64,000 nucleotides of DNA from contig OZ234499.1 of assembly GCA_965153455.1 (NCBI GenBank), positions 7,760,515 through 7,824,514 on the forward strand, given 5' to 3'. Source of the DNA: Sphagnum compactum. Taxonomy: Eukaryota; Bryophyta; Sphagnopsida; Sphagnales. Positions 54,022 to 64,000 of this stretch are shown here, piece by piece. Numbering within the stretch: the first letter of the stretch is position 1; each line of letters starts with the position of its first letter. A program made the translations under genes and the position numbers. The notes under the pieces were generated by a model. The model searched no databases. It saw nothing but the letters and a program-made list of their open reading frames with translations, and was not told the origin of the DNA.

Positions 54022-55890
54022 GGCTTTATGGGTGGTGGATCTGGTGATATCAAACTCACAAAACATGGCAATACTTTTGCTCAAAGAAATGGTATGTACC
54101 AAATAGCAAACTAGATTGTCAGGGTGAAGGTTCACATTTGAGGAGGAGATGGAGTTGTGAACTCCCCACACCTGTATGCAAGCAGCTTCCTCAATGACCC
54201 TTTTGTTTTGTTTAGGTCTTTCCTTACCATGTGGTTGTTTGTTGTTGAGCTTTGCAGCAAATTCAAAACCTGACAGCTACTTTGATATTAAGAACTTCAG
54301 CAATTGCACAAGCTTGACATCAGTGGCGATGGGTACAACATCCACAGTTGTGCTTATTGGAGAGCTGATGAAGCAATCTGAGTGAGATCTTGGCAAAGAA
54401 GGTCAGTTGCACATTTTCTGTGAAAACCAAATGTCAGAAACCGTTTGTTGCTGTAATCCACCAGGATGCTTTTTCTTGCTTCTTCTTGTCAGGGGGTTTG
54501 TTTATGTGAAATTGCTGCGTACCTTCTGAAACATTTACCCTTCTTTGAACAATGTCATCAGGGCCAAGTTTGAGGGGAAGCTCAAACTAGGGTTTGTCAG
54601 CATTGTTGCATTTCTGCTCTTTGGAGTGCTGTAGTCATATGGATTGTCCAATGCAAGCTTCTTTTGTTGGATGGTTGACAAGTATCAACAGGTCAGCGGC
54701 TCACATGTGTGCAAAACGTAGACTGGAGGGAGTATTTTGGTGGCTGCTGACATCCGTTTCTGACCTTTTGTGTGAAGAAGGGATTCAAGTGTGTGCTAGA
54801 ATTTTGTGGTTATCTATCAGAAGGGCATTCACCCAATATCCCTTGAATTGTCTTCAATAGCCAGGGGTACACACTCTGCCACTACGAGGTAGAGAGTCTG
54901 GCAACATATGCTACATGTACTAATTGTGTGTGCATTGTCCCCAGCAGTACCACATAGATTGGTGAGTTTCCAATTGAGCATTTTTACACGCCTTCTATTG
55001 CAGATTGTTGTACATATCACATGGCTTTCATTGAGTACTTTGAAATGGCATCCATAATATACCTGTTGTTTCTCCTGGGCTTCGCAGATAGTTGCTTTGA
55101 GAAGGGCCAAGTGCAAGAATATGGAGTGTCTTGCTCTTGCCTGTGGAGACAAGGCTGTGGATGGCCTGACCCATGGTGTGCTGGGATACCATGTTCTTGG
55201 AGAAGAGAAGTATAATTTCATTGAGAATCTGAAGAATCCTCATTCCTGCAGCACAATCCTCATCAAGGTTTAGTTTTAGGGTTGAGGGTCTCAAACTGTT
55301 GCCTAAACCATGCAATAGGTTGTGGACAATTACGATTTATAGGATTTTCGGACCTTCTTGTTCTTGCCATCCAATTGCATATTTCTGACCATACGACACC
55401 AGTGTAAGAAGGAAATGAAGTTGTTTAGAGATTCCTTTGGTAATTCTTTGTGACTGCAAGGAAGGAAATTGATCACTCATGTTGTCATTTTGTTCAGATT
55501 TCTCACCTCTTGATTAGGGTTCAGCTGACAAAGATGATGTAGAGTAGAGTGAGATCTTGTCCCTCAGACCAGACACAAAATAACATTGCTGTTAAAGGTT
55601 GAAATGAAGGGCAAGTGTTCCCAATTATAAGCAATCTTTTCAGATGAGGTGCAAAATATTCAAAACATTTGCCTTGCAGAGTAACATTTATTGGGATATT
55701 TGTCAAGAGACAGATCATAAATTCAGCGTGAGCACCTTTGCACTAAATATTTCAATCTGTGTCTTGTCCATTATTTCAAATCTCTCAGTAAGTCAAGGTG
55801 ATGATATTCATCATGGCTTGTTTTGCAGGCCACTGATTGCAGCACAATTGCTCCTTGTTGATGAGGTGATTTGATCAGGTTGTAAATATG
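54022..55890 (+). pseudogene. CCT6: pseudogene of chaperonin CCT subunit zeta (CCT6), introns retained
   Basis: Decayed copy of the TCP-1/CCT zeta gene (cytosolic actin/tubulin-folding chaperonin). Recognisable exons: 54,022-54,091, GGSGDIKLTK...HGNT then a one-base insertion before the exon end and a GTATGT donor; 54,258-54,384, starting QIQN after TTTGCAG, with RTSAIAQ, then two single-base insertions around DISGDG, then GTTSTVVLIGELMKQSE and TGA; 55,088-55,267, VALRRAK...[25 protein letters not shown] and [12 protein letters not shown] with small in-frame deletions; 55,829-55,890, PLIAAQLLLVDEVI then TGA. Intron borders sit at sensible places, so this is a duplicated rather than processed copy. 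Exons between 54,400 and 55,080, and 55,270-55,830, are too decayed for me to place. Several Arg codons are now TGN (see findings). Family identity is clear; non-function follows from stops and frameshifts. Confidence 0.88.
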
Positions 55891-56456
55891 TGGAAGGGTT
55901 AGGCTGACTTCAATATGTCACTGGTGATTATGTTTGTTCTTCCATCCCAATTGCTCCTTGTAGTATGTTGGATTCTTGTGGAATCTACAGTAGGGTTGTC
56001 TTCCCCTTTTTGACCCAAGCTTATGCTCACTGGGCTAACAAAAGCATGGGGAGGACTAGAGATCGAGGGTGTTCTTTCAAACTAAGAAGAGGCTTTCTCA
56101 TGGATCAAAGTCAAGGAATTTGATAATTGGATTGCTCAAGACCCATGAATTGTCCATTCTTCTGAACACAGGTTGTGTGCATCAGCAAGGGAAAGACAAC
56201 AAAGGGAAAGACTTGATAATGTGAGGGTGATAATGGAAACTGGCTGATTACATTGTTTCCTTGCAATGTTTGAGTGGCTTACATCCGATGCACTCCATGG
56301 TCAGAAGATGGAAACAGTGTACATGGGTGTAATACACCACTCCTTGAAGACAAAGGTTCATCCTCTATCTTGTTCTACTTCAGTTCCCTCCTCCCTCTTA
56401 TTCTATTTCAGTTCCCTCATCCTAGGAGTGGAGAGGGTTTAGGGTGCTCATGTCAA
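55891..56456. other. intergenic, no gene recognised
   Basis: Flank between the CCT6 pseudogene and a short tandem repeat. No supported coding signal. Confidence 0.5.
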
Positions 56457-56499
56457 TGTGGATTATCCATAAGGCTAGAGGATCATCGACATGTCTTAT

Positions 56500-56710
56500 C
56501 ACATTGTTCGCATCGGGCATTGTATGGTGAGAACATTTGAACTGGGTACATCCAAGATCATCACTGTGTCTATCATGTCATTTATGACAGGTATCATGTG
56601 GTAAGAACATTTGAACTGGGTACATGCAAGATCATGACCATGTCTATCACGTTGTTTGTGACAGGTATCATGTGGTGAGAACTTTTGAATTGGGTACATG
56701 CAAGTACTCG
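56500..56710. repeat. minisatellite, unit 74 bp, about 2.8 copies
   Basis: GAACATTTGAACTGGGTACAT recurs (with minor changes) at 56,531, 56,605 and 56,679, exactly 74 nt apart each time. Between them are ATCATGTGGTGAGAAC and GTCTATCA-GT-type blocks. Open frames on both strands here are translations of the repeat. Confidence 0.9.
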
Positions 56711-59700
56711 CTGGCAGCCAAGCTGATCATTCTACAGCAAGTGCAGGAATGTCCTTTTCCCAATGCTGAGCTTGTGCAACAACCTGGGGTTGGTTGTTTG
56801 TTCAGGTGACCTACATTGACATGTTGATGATGAATTGGTTTTTTCACATCTTTGATTTCCTAAATGATGGCAGCATATTGGGTATGGCCACAAGTTTCTT
56901 GTTGATTTTTGTGTGGACCCACACTACTTCTCCAAGCACATATTTAGTGTGGGTTGGCAACTAATTATCATGGTCTTGTGCTAATTATCATATCTTGTGT
57001 TAATACATGATTAGGCAACTTAAAATGGGAGATTAAGAATTATTGTGAACACACTAGGAATGATGATTGCCATACTCAGATCATTTTTTGGAAGTGTTTC
57101 ACTTATAAAATAGTTGAATAGCAAAGGTTTGAAAGACAAATTGTTTTAGAAATTTGGGTTTGCAATTACATGGAGCATAATGACTAATGACCCTTCACCC
57201 GCATCATTGTCCTACAAGAAGAAAGAATTGTTAGTGTTTCAATGTTAGTGTTTCAATCATTAGTGTTTCAACATTTAGACAATGCAATGTTTTAAGAACT
57301 TGGGCAAGAATTCCTAGTGATTTTCGAGTGTGGTGACAATTAATTGCAATCCAATATTCATTATAAAATTCATACAAACTATTTGATTCAGCCTCTTTTT
57401 TTGGTGAGGAAATTTGAAGATTTTTGTCACAAATTCAATGGTTTTTTGAAAAAGAATTGCCAAAAATCTCCAAAAAAATCACCAAATTTCTATACATGGT
57501 TCAAGTAGGTAGCCAAAAATATGTAAGGATGTTTTAAGAAAATCCTTTCACATTTTTGCTGCTAGCCAAATTTGGCTGATGGATGATTGCTATCTTGGAT
57601 ACATCACACAAAATTGAGAGAAAAAACACTTCCTTTGGTCATTGACAATTCTCAAAATATTGTGATGACAATGGTAAACAGTAAACACTTTGTTTGTGTT
57701 GAAGCCAGAATACCCTAACAATGGGCTATGCATAATTGTCCCATGGGACATAACATTACCTACACAAGAAATTCAACAAAAAAAATTCATATTTGAGTTC
57801 ATAGTTGTCAAATGCCATACTTACATGACAAGATGCCAACAAAATAAACATAACATTGACCTAAATTTGGGAAGCATTAAATGTTCATTGAAGCATGCAC
57901 AACTATTCCCATCAAGTGCAGATGTAACTTGCCACAATACATGCCCTGAAGTCAATTGAGTTTCTCATAAGTAGCCTGATAATTTCCACCTAATCCTTGT
58001 TGGTCCACATATCTGAACCTTTAGTGTTTTCATGTGATATGCAACAATAAGTATTTGTTATTGAAACATTGTTGCGGGCAGCTTAATCAGGTGTCCATGT
58101 TTTGACAAAAGATGCGACAACATATGTATTTTTGAAGCCATAACAACATAAGCTAAATGTTATTGAAGACAACACTCCTTGTCAGGTGACATCCATTTAT
58201 TGAAATTAACCATCATCGTGTTATTATCCAATTGCACACCCATACCTCACCCATGCACCTTACATAAATTTCACACTCAATTGAGGCAAGTGGAGCTAAG
58301 GAATGCTCACTTTGCATTAAGTCCAGAGCACAAAAAATCACTAACCCTCTAGCCAACTTTGTGGGCTACCTCAACCCCATATTTAAATGTATTTAAATTA
58401 CCCAAAGCCAGTGGTTTAAAGTATATATGGTGTGGTTTTCTTTTTAGGTGAAAATTTGCCATGTCAGTGATTTTTTGTGTGAAAATGGCAACAAAAAAAT
58501 GTTTTTGAGTTTTCTAGTTGCAAGGTTTCAGAATTTTTTTAATTGAAAGATTGCCAAATTTTTGTATTAAGTTCAAGCGGGGCCTTGAAGTATGCCTTAT
58601 TATAGCCTCCCATAATTGTCCAAATATACTTATGAATGTGTGATTTAAGGTTATTTTAAATGTGGTTTAAGATTAAAATTCAACACCTGGAACAAATATT
58701 TTCAAATCCAATAAGTTCCACATTGGCCAATTTTGGGTTCTTTTGTTTCCTAGTATTAGAGGTCATCTTTTCAGGATTTGAGATGTTACACCCAACATTC
58801 CAAGGGGAGCCTAGTGATAACATGGAGTACCTCTATCACAATTCTTTACAAATTCATAACTACCATAGTTCCTCTTTAGGTTCAGCATTAATTAAATTAT
58901 TTTTCAAAATGTCAATTAAATAATAATAATAATCTGTTTGAAATGTTGAAATTTCAAGGAAATCACAAAGGAAGGAAAAATACAAAAATTGGCTTGAAGG
59001 TTTAAAGTTCAGGAACCTACCAAAGAAGCTGACCATATTTTTATTGCTGAAATTTCATAAGTAGTTTTTTTACTGTCAAAATAAAATTATTTGACACTTG
59101 AGTGCTTGTGCATGAAAAGGTACTGTAGTAATTGAAATAAATCATCTTCAACTTTGGGTTGAGTCTTAAACTCTCTTGTCTTTAAGGTAAAATTTGAGTA
59201 TTCAAAGAAAATGAAAAGTCTGAATTACTTAAATTTATGCTTATTATGACAATTTTGAGTGCTTCTACATTATAGCTGATCAATTATGAATAATACTTTT
59301 TCCAATGCAATAATTTTTTATTATGCATTTTTTTAATTGTGCAGCTGTTTTGCTGAACTCAAACAACAATTTATTGACCCAAACCAGCATATAAATTTCA
59401 GTGAAGAGAATTTTCAAGGAATTGGTAACATGGGTGGTTTTTTATAATTTTTCATAGGCTCCTTATTTATAAATTTTCGAAATTTAGAATCTATCATCCT
59501 TGTGCATTACCAGACACCATTCTAGAGACAACTACCTCATTTCAAGTCTAACTACCTCAATTTTTTTTTCTTAATAACTACCTCCATTTTTATAATTACC
59601 TCACTCCTTTTCCCTGCCCATCAACATGGATATGAAAAACAAATTAATATGTGTTTTTTCATGTCCATGGAATCTATCTATGAAGGAAGGTAGTTTGCTT

Positions 59701-60260
59701 TGTTTTGTAATTATGAGATCCACCGAACTGGGATGCTTCAGATCATGTTCTTGGTGCCTTTGGAAAGCTCTCGATGAGGAGGGGTGCATGGGCTTGGTTT
59801 CATGTTTGGACTTGCTGTGCAAAAGTTCTTGAATATTGAATGATTTCTTCACAACAAATTAAATTAAATTGTAGCTGAAAATTTGGGAGGAATTGGGATG
59901 TGCCTTTGGTGTTGTTGGAAAGATCTTGATGAGCAGGCTTTAATGGAATTTTATTTGGTAAGATTTGGATTCGGAAGATATTGATTTTTAAGTGATTCCT
60001 GCTGCTGAAAATTCAAATAAATTCCAAAAAACCCGGATTTGGAAGGCAAAATCAGTTGAGGACGTGGTAACATTTGGGTCAACAGCACAGGCCACACTAG
60101 CTTATATTAAATCACATAAAATTTGACATTGACATACTAATGATGAATTATTGAAAACCATATGAAAACATAAGAAAGAAAAATAAAATTGATCGTCACT
60201 GGTAGTGCGCAGCAATGCGGAGCCCAAATATTATAGTTCAGGTCTAAAACGTATCATGCC
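56711..60260. other. intergenic, no gene recognised; small (TTAGTGTTTCAA)n repeat at 57,229-57,272
   Basis: 3.5 kb without supported genes. At 57,229-57,272 the word TTAGTGTTTCAA occurs three times. The 59,601-59,852 open frames on both strands have no recognisable domain. Confidence 0.5.
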
Positions 60261-60468
60261 TGCTATAATAGATAGAGCTGAGCTAGTACACTCTCAGTAG
60301 CTTGCCTCTGCATTCATCAACAGCATGCAGAAGAAGAGAAAGAAACTACTTCTTCTTAGCAGCAGCAGCAGCAACAACAACATTAGCAGCAGCTCCTGAT
60401 CAGTACTGATCTGTTTTCTATTTGAGATTCTGAGTACAGGAACTCAAATATTGTTTGCATTCTACAAG
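60261..60468 (+). promoter_or_regulatory. probable promoter and 5' UTR of the LTPG gene
   Basis: TATAATA at 60,264-60,270 lies about 200 nt upstream of the start codon and is a candidate TATA box. The transcribed leader would contain a CAG/CAA triplet repeat (60,359-60,381). Assignment is by position and composition only. Confidence 0.35.
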
Positions 60469-62564
60469 ATGCGGAGGTTGGGTACTATAGCAGCTACTGC
60501 AGTAAGACTGGTAGCCTTCTGGGTGGTAGCGTTTACAGTGTGCTGTAGTAATAAATATATTGTGAGGTGTGTGGACACGATGTCGCCGCCGGCGGATTGT
60601 AGCAACCAGTTCAACCAGTTGGCACCGTGCGTGGCGTTTGTGATTGGAGATGCAGCGGCTCCCTCGGATGCGTGCTGCAAGGCGATCGGCGACGTCGCCA
60701 GCAAGAGCCCCGTTTGCTTGTGTATGCTGGTAAATTCTCCATTGTCACCAAGTACATCTCCGGGTGATGGTGGTGGTGGGTTCAACGTCACTTTGGGGTT
60801 GATGCTTCCCTCCCTCTGCAAAGTGCCGGCTGATTCCTCACAGTGCCGTGGTAAGTAAATAAACATTATTGTTCTTTCTGCCGACCAGTTAGATGCATGC
60901 TCTTGCAAATTAAGAGCATCTCCACCTGTGCTCAGTATGTGGGCCTGTATTCAAAATCTTAGATCAAGTGTAGCAGTCATATCCAGTGAATCCATTGGAA
61001 ATGACCCTTGGAAACATGCACATCTGGAGGGCCAAGTGCAGCAGTCATATCTAGTGAATCCATTGGAAGACTAGTGTGACCTTCGGAAAAATGCACATCG
61101 GGAGGGCGAACTGCAGCAGTCATATTCAGTGAATCCATTGGAAGAATGGTGCGACCTTTGGAAAAATGCACATCTGGAGGACGAAGTGCAGGAGTCATAT
61201 CCAGTGAATCCATTGGAAGACTGCTGTGACGGTCCTTGGAAAAATGCACTTTTTCCAGGGCCCTCCTGGAAGAGCCTAATAAATGCAATCAAATCATGGT
61301 CATTGATTGCTCCCTGGGTTTCTGATTGGCTAAAAAGTTTCGATTGGACTAGGTGAGTTGCTATTAGTAGTCTCCCACCTATTGCAATCCCAGTTTTAGT
61401 TTTATGGGTGGGGTTGGAAAAAAGCAAATAACTAAAACTTGTATGTAAGAAATGTTTTTGCAAGGTCACATACTGAGCACCGCTACAGACGCTTTAAGAA
61501 GCATATAAGAAATCCTGCAGGAACTTGGTGGTGTTCCTGGATTCTGCTACACTTTTGTATAGAGCAGCTTGTGAAGATTCATGAAATCTATATATATATA
61601 TTCAAGACAAAACTTGAAAACTGTTGGGCACTCAACTAGAAGGACTCATGAGAAGTTAATGTAAGGTGCTGATCAGGCAAAGAATCCTAACTGCTTGTCA
61701 TTACTGGGCGCTGGGAATGTAATTATTGCAGATCTTTTGAACAACAAGGGCCCAGAATCTGGGCCGAGTTCTCCTACATCAAGAGGCACAAGTGAGAAGC
61801 AGCTACCCTTGATACATATTGAATCTTCAGTGCCATTTTGTGATGATCATCATATCCTCAATTGTTCTTTTTCAAGAAACACCATTGAAATTATTTTTTC
61901 TATAGTTCCAAATGGCCGATCCTTCAAGAGCAATCTACCAGCTCATATTTAGGGTCTTTTTCCATTAGGCTGATGTGATGCCAACCAACACAATGTTTTG
62001 GGCTGCGATCACAAAAGCCTAATGGAAAGCCATTGACATAGGGCCTTGTTCCTTTCTGCAGGGATGGTCAATTCCATTGGAGACCTGCAATTTTGGTGAA
62101 AATATGTAATTAATCATGTTAGGAACTCCGGGAACACAGTTCTCATGAAAAAAAGAACAAGTGATATTGTATTCAATGAGTCACACTTTGACATACAACT
62201 CTTACAACTCCTACAATGAGTCAATACTTGACTGGTAAAGCTGTGAGATGACTCTGAGCATAGCAACTTGAAAAAACATAACGGAAAACTGTTGTGATCA
62301 CAAAACCTATAATCACAGCAGTCTAATAGTAAGATGTCCTTACAGCTTGTAGAAGCTTTTGAAACTCCATATCTTAGATGGCTTTCTTTTCAACGCGCAG
62401 TTGTTGGAGGTCCTGAACTTCCCAAGACTACAGCAGCCACATCAGTCCCAACGGGTGCTTATACAGCCGGTGCAGTCAGGTCGTCTTTCACTTGGTTTAG
62501 CTCAACGTTGGGTTTTGGTCTTTTTGCTGTTCTTCTAATCTGTTCTGTAGCCCTGCCAGTTTAA
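60469..62564 (+). CDS. GPI-anchored non-specific lipid transfer protein (LTPG), three exons
   Basis: Secreted plant LTP of the G type, attached to the outer plasma membrane and linked in the family to cuticle and wall lipid export. Exons: 60,469-60,850 (donor GTAAGT), 61,732-61,791 (TTGCAG; donor GTGAGA), 62,401-62,564. All junctions are phase 1 and give 201 residues. The start is the first ATG, at 60,469. Residues 1-25 form a hydrophobic signal peptide. The eight-cysteine motif is complete: C44, C54, C69-C70, C83-x-C85, C117, C126. A Ser/Pro/Gly loop (91-104) precedes C117. Exon 2 encodes a Pro/Ser-rich linker (GPESGPSSPTSRGT). Exon 3 ends AGAVRSS plus the hydrophobic tail FGLFAVLLICSVALPV, a GPI signal. 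Exon 2 is exactly 60 nt and can be skipped without loss of frame. Exon 1 is GC-rich compared with its surroundings. Class is certain; the exact LTPG subgroup is not. Confidence 0.88.
60910..61497. mobile_element. MITE-like element in LTPG intron 1
   Basis: The left end (60,910-60,945, TTAAGAGCATCTCCACC... GTGCTCAGTATGTG) is the approximate reverse complement of 61,464-61,497 (CACATACTGAGCAC ... CTTTAAG). The inner 14 bases of the terminal inverted repeats are exact. TTAA/TTA flanks the outer ends on both sides, which would suit a PIF/Harbinger-type TTA (or TTAA) target. No coding capacity; about 590 bp. A third copy of the same end lies at 62,618-62,651. Confidence 0.6.
60973..61255. repeat. 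four tandem units of 68-75 bp inside the MITE-like element
   Basis: GCAGTCATAT(C/T)(C/T)AGTGAATCCATTGGAA-type starts at 60,973, 61,041, 61,116 and 61,191. Each is followed by a GACC(C/T)T(T/C)GGAAAxATGCACATC block. Later units are more alike than the first. Open frames on the minus strand here are repeat translations. Confidence 0.9.
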
Positions 62565-62617
62565 GGTTAGCCAAACTCGCATGTTCTCACTTTACTTCAT
62601 ACAATTTTCTTTGGCTG

Positions 62618-62651
62618 GGCCACATACTGAGCACTGATGGAGCTGCTCTTA
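62618..62651. repeat. extra copy of the MITE-like terminal repeat, 3' of LTPG
   Basis: GGCCACATACTGAGCACTGATGGAGCTGCTCTTAC here is, in reverse complement, a closer match to the left end at 60,910-60,945 than the right end at 61,464 is. It lies 54 nt after the LTPG stop codon, probably in the 3' UTR. Either a second, broken element or the original outer end of a larger one. Confidence 0.7.
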
Positions 62652-63109
62652 CTACTGTACCTGCCTCTGATGTTCGGTGTTAAATAATTCTCAGGACTGG
62701 GGTGAGTTAGCAAAAATAACATTTTTCTGACCTCTCCCCTTATGTAATAACTTGCAGTGAGGTTAACATTGCGAATTCAAAACATAATAGTGGAGCCCTT
62801 GTGTATTTTATCTCTCTTTTACTGACGAAATCCTGAAATATTCAAATTGAGATTGTTGTCCAGACCATTTTTTTTTCGCTTTGTTGAAATAATCAAATAT
62901 ATCTGTCAATTAGTTATGAGTAGTAGGTAGGTACCATATTTGTTTAGAGCTACAATCCCCAAATGCACAGGGGCTCTCGTCCAGTTATTGCAGCCATTAA
63001 GTTATCCGTAAAGAAAGAAAAACACAGCACCAGGACCCTCAGTTTGGTCATACACAGGGTGAGATTTTTAAAAAAACCTGTAAAAAAGTACATTAGCATT
63101 CAATGGGGG
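62652..63109. other. LTPG 3' flank, no gene recognised
   Basis: No supported feature. The open frame at 62,963-63,217 runs into the dispersed repeat and lacks any domain. Confidence 0.5.
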
Positions 63110-63280
63110 ATGAAACTCCAGAAAACCATCAATTTTGGTCGTAAACTGAGTTTCATTCTGTCTTTCCTTTTTCCTAAGCGCCTCCACTGCTGCTACATAT
63201 ATTTTCACTGCTCCTAACTGTACAACTACTATAATTAGTCTCGAACCTTGAAAGAGGGGATAGGGGGTGAAAGGAGGCCC
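63110..63280 (+). mobile_element. dispersed repeat, second copy (first at 53,530-53,750)
   Basis: Same order of blocks as the first copy, including GCTACATATATTTTCACTGCTCCTA and GAAAGAGGGGATAGGGGGTG. It lacks the about 60-bp stretch that separates the last two blocks in the first copy. Confidence 0.75.
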
Positions 63281-63329
63281 AAAGACAAGGGTGAAGAGGG
63301 GGTTACTTTACGGATCACTCTATTACATG

Positions 63330-64000
63330 TCAGGAGTCTGGACCAGTGTTGAGTGGTTACTCGGTTTGGTGGGTTAGAACTGCTGGTTCTGATTTTGGTT
63401 AGTAAAACTCGAATTGAAAACTAGATCTGGTTTTGGAACTGGAACCCAAATTAGAAACTTCCAAGAGCTGGACCTGAACCCAAAACTGGGTTCAAGCTCA
63501 ATATATGTGTGGAACCAAAATTGAGACTTTTGAGGAAAATAAAAACTAGAATTGAGGGCTAGCTGGTACCTAGTTTAATTGTTCTTTGCAATTTCAGTTA
63601 CAAATTAGGTCAGATTTTCAGAATCCAAACCAGAATTTTCTTTTGAAGAACTAATATAGGGAAATCAGATTCCCAATTTCATATTATGTGTGAAACTGAA
63701 ACCATTCTAGTTTATTTCTTAGAACCATAACTGGAGGTTATCATACTAATAAAGAACTGCCCAGCGCTGGTTTTGACCAGTGTTATCCGGTTATCCAGTT
63801 TGAGGACAAACCTTCAAATATCAACATAGCATTTTTTTATATATAAAAAGATGTGCATTTTTCAAATTCAAGAGATTAGTTGTAAAGACAGTTATGTACT
63901 GAATCTTTTTTTTTTTCTCTTTGCCAGGTATGAATGAGCTGGGTTTTTAAATGCGAAGAAATTATGGATATGTATAGAGCATATGCATTGTCAAATTCCA
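63330..64000. repeat. low-complexity GGTT/AACC-rich block with internal similarity
   Basis: Words such as GGTTTTGGAACTGGAACC, ACCCAAAACTGGGTT and GAACCAAAATTG recur. GACCAGTGTT-GAGTGGTTACTCGGTTTG near 63,342 resembles GACCAGTGTTATCCGGTTATCCAGTTTG near 63,776, so the block may be bounded by a repeated motif. No coding signal. Confidence 0.45.

Noticed and set aside
54829-55315. Minus-strand open frames of 95 and 130 residues
   Set aside because: They overlap the plus-strand CCT6 pseudogene exon, which explains the conservation-like composition.
60462-60908. 148-residue minus-strand open frame over LTPG exon 1
   Set aside because: Antisense shadow of the GC-rich LTPG exon; the plus strand has the complete eight-cysteine pattern and signal peptide.
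60977-61469. Minus-strand open frames with repeated LPMDSLDMTAALRPPDVHFSK
   Set aside because: Translation of the four tandem units in the MITE-like element in LTPG intron 1.

Overview
This window is plant nuclear DNA: GT-AG introns, AT-rich intergenic DNA (about one third GC by eye), a plant-type GEN1 nuclease, a GPI-anchored lipid transfer protein and a plant NLR immune-receptor gene. Only three genes and one recognisable gene-derived pseudogene lie in 64 kb. The rest is decayed transposable elements, tandem repeats and AT-rich sequence, so the genome is probably large. The NLR has an alpha/beta-hydrolase N-terminus instead of TIR, CC or RPW8. That class (hydrolase-NBS-LRR, HNL) is known from liverworts and other non-flowering plants, so I infer a non-flowering land plant. 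The sequence alone does not fix the lineage.

Layout. 1-0.9 kb: 5' end of a GEN1-like structure-specific nuclease gene on the minus strand, running off the left edge. 0.9-12 kb: low-complexity and tandem repeats, AT-rich DNA and two copies (A, B) of a dispersed mosaic repeat. 12.98-22.13 kb: the centrepiece, a plus-strand HNL gene. Five well-defined exons encode an alpha/beta hydrolase of SERAC1/DUF676 type, an NB-ARC domain, and one 5.3-kb exon with 69 LRRs of exactly 24 residues (72 nt, with no length change over 4.9 kb). A candidate first exon carries a possible N-myristoylation signal. The LRR array continues past the stop codon as decayed, frameshifted units to 23.6 kb, with an outlying fragment at 25.1-25.3 kb.

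23.6-54 kb: intergenic. It holds a dispersed repeat family (D, E, probable F), a minus-strand reverse-transcriptase relic (30.7-32.0 kb), a third copy (C) of the mosaic repeat, an LTR-retrotransposon relic near 40 kb, two compact hairpins near 37.5 and 38.5 kb, a diverged tandem array of about 365-bp units (45.4-48.0 kb) that repeat E has entered, and a weak transposase-like relic near 48.5 kb. 54.0-55.9 kb: an intron-retaining pseudogene of chaperonin CCT subunit zeta (CCT6), with frameshifts and many CpG-to-TpG type changes at Arg codons. 60.5-62.6 kb: a three-exon gene for a GPI-anchored non-specific lipid transfer protein (LTPG). Its first intron holds a MITE-like element with four internal tandem units. 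The right end holds a second copy of a repeat also seen at 53.5 kb.

The genes do not form a pathway or operon; they are independent nuclear genes. The most unusual object is the HNL gene: a non-canonical immune receptor architecture with an exceptionally long, length-locked and recently expanded LRR array, in which diversity is concentrated in the exposed beta-strand positions.
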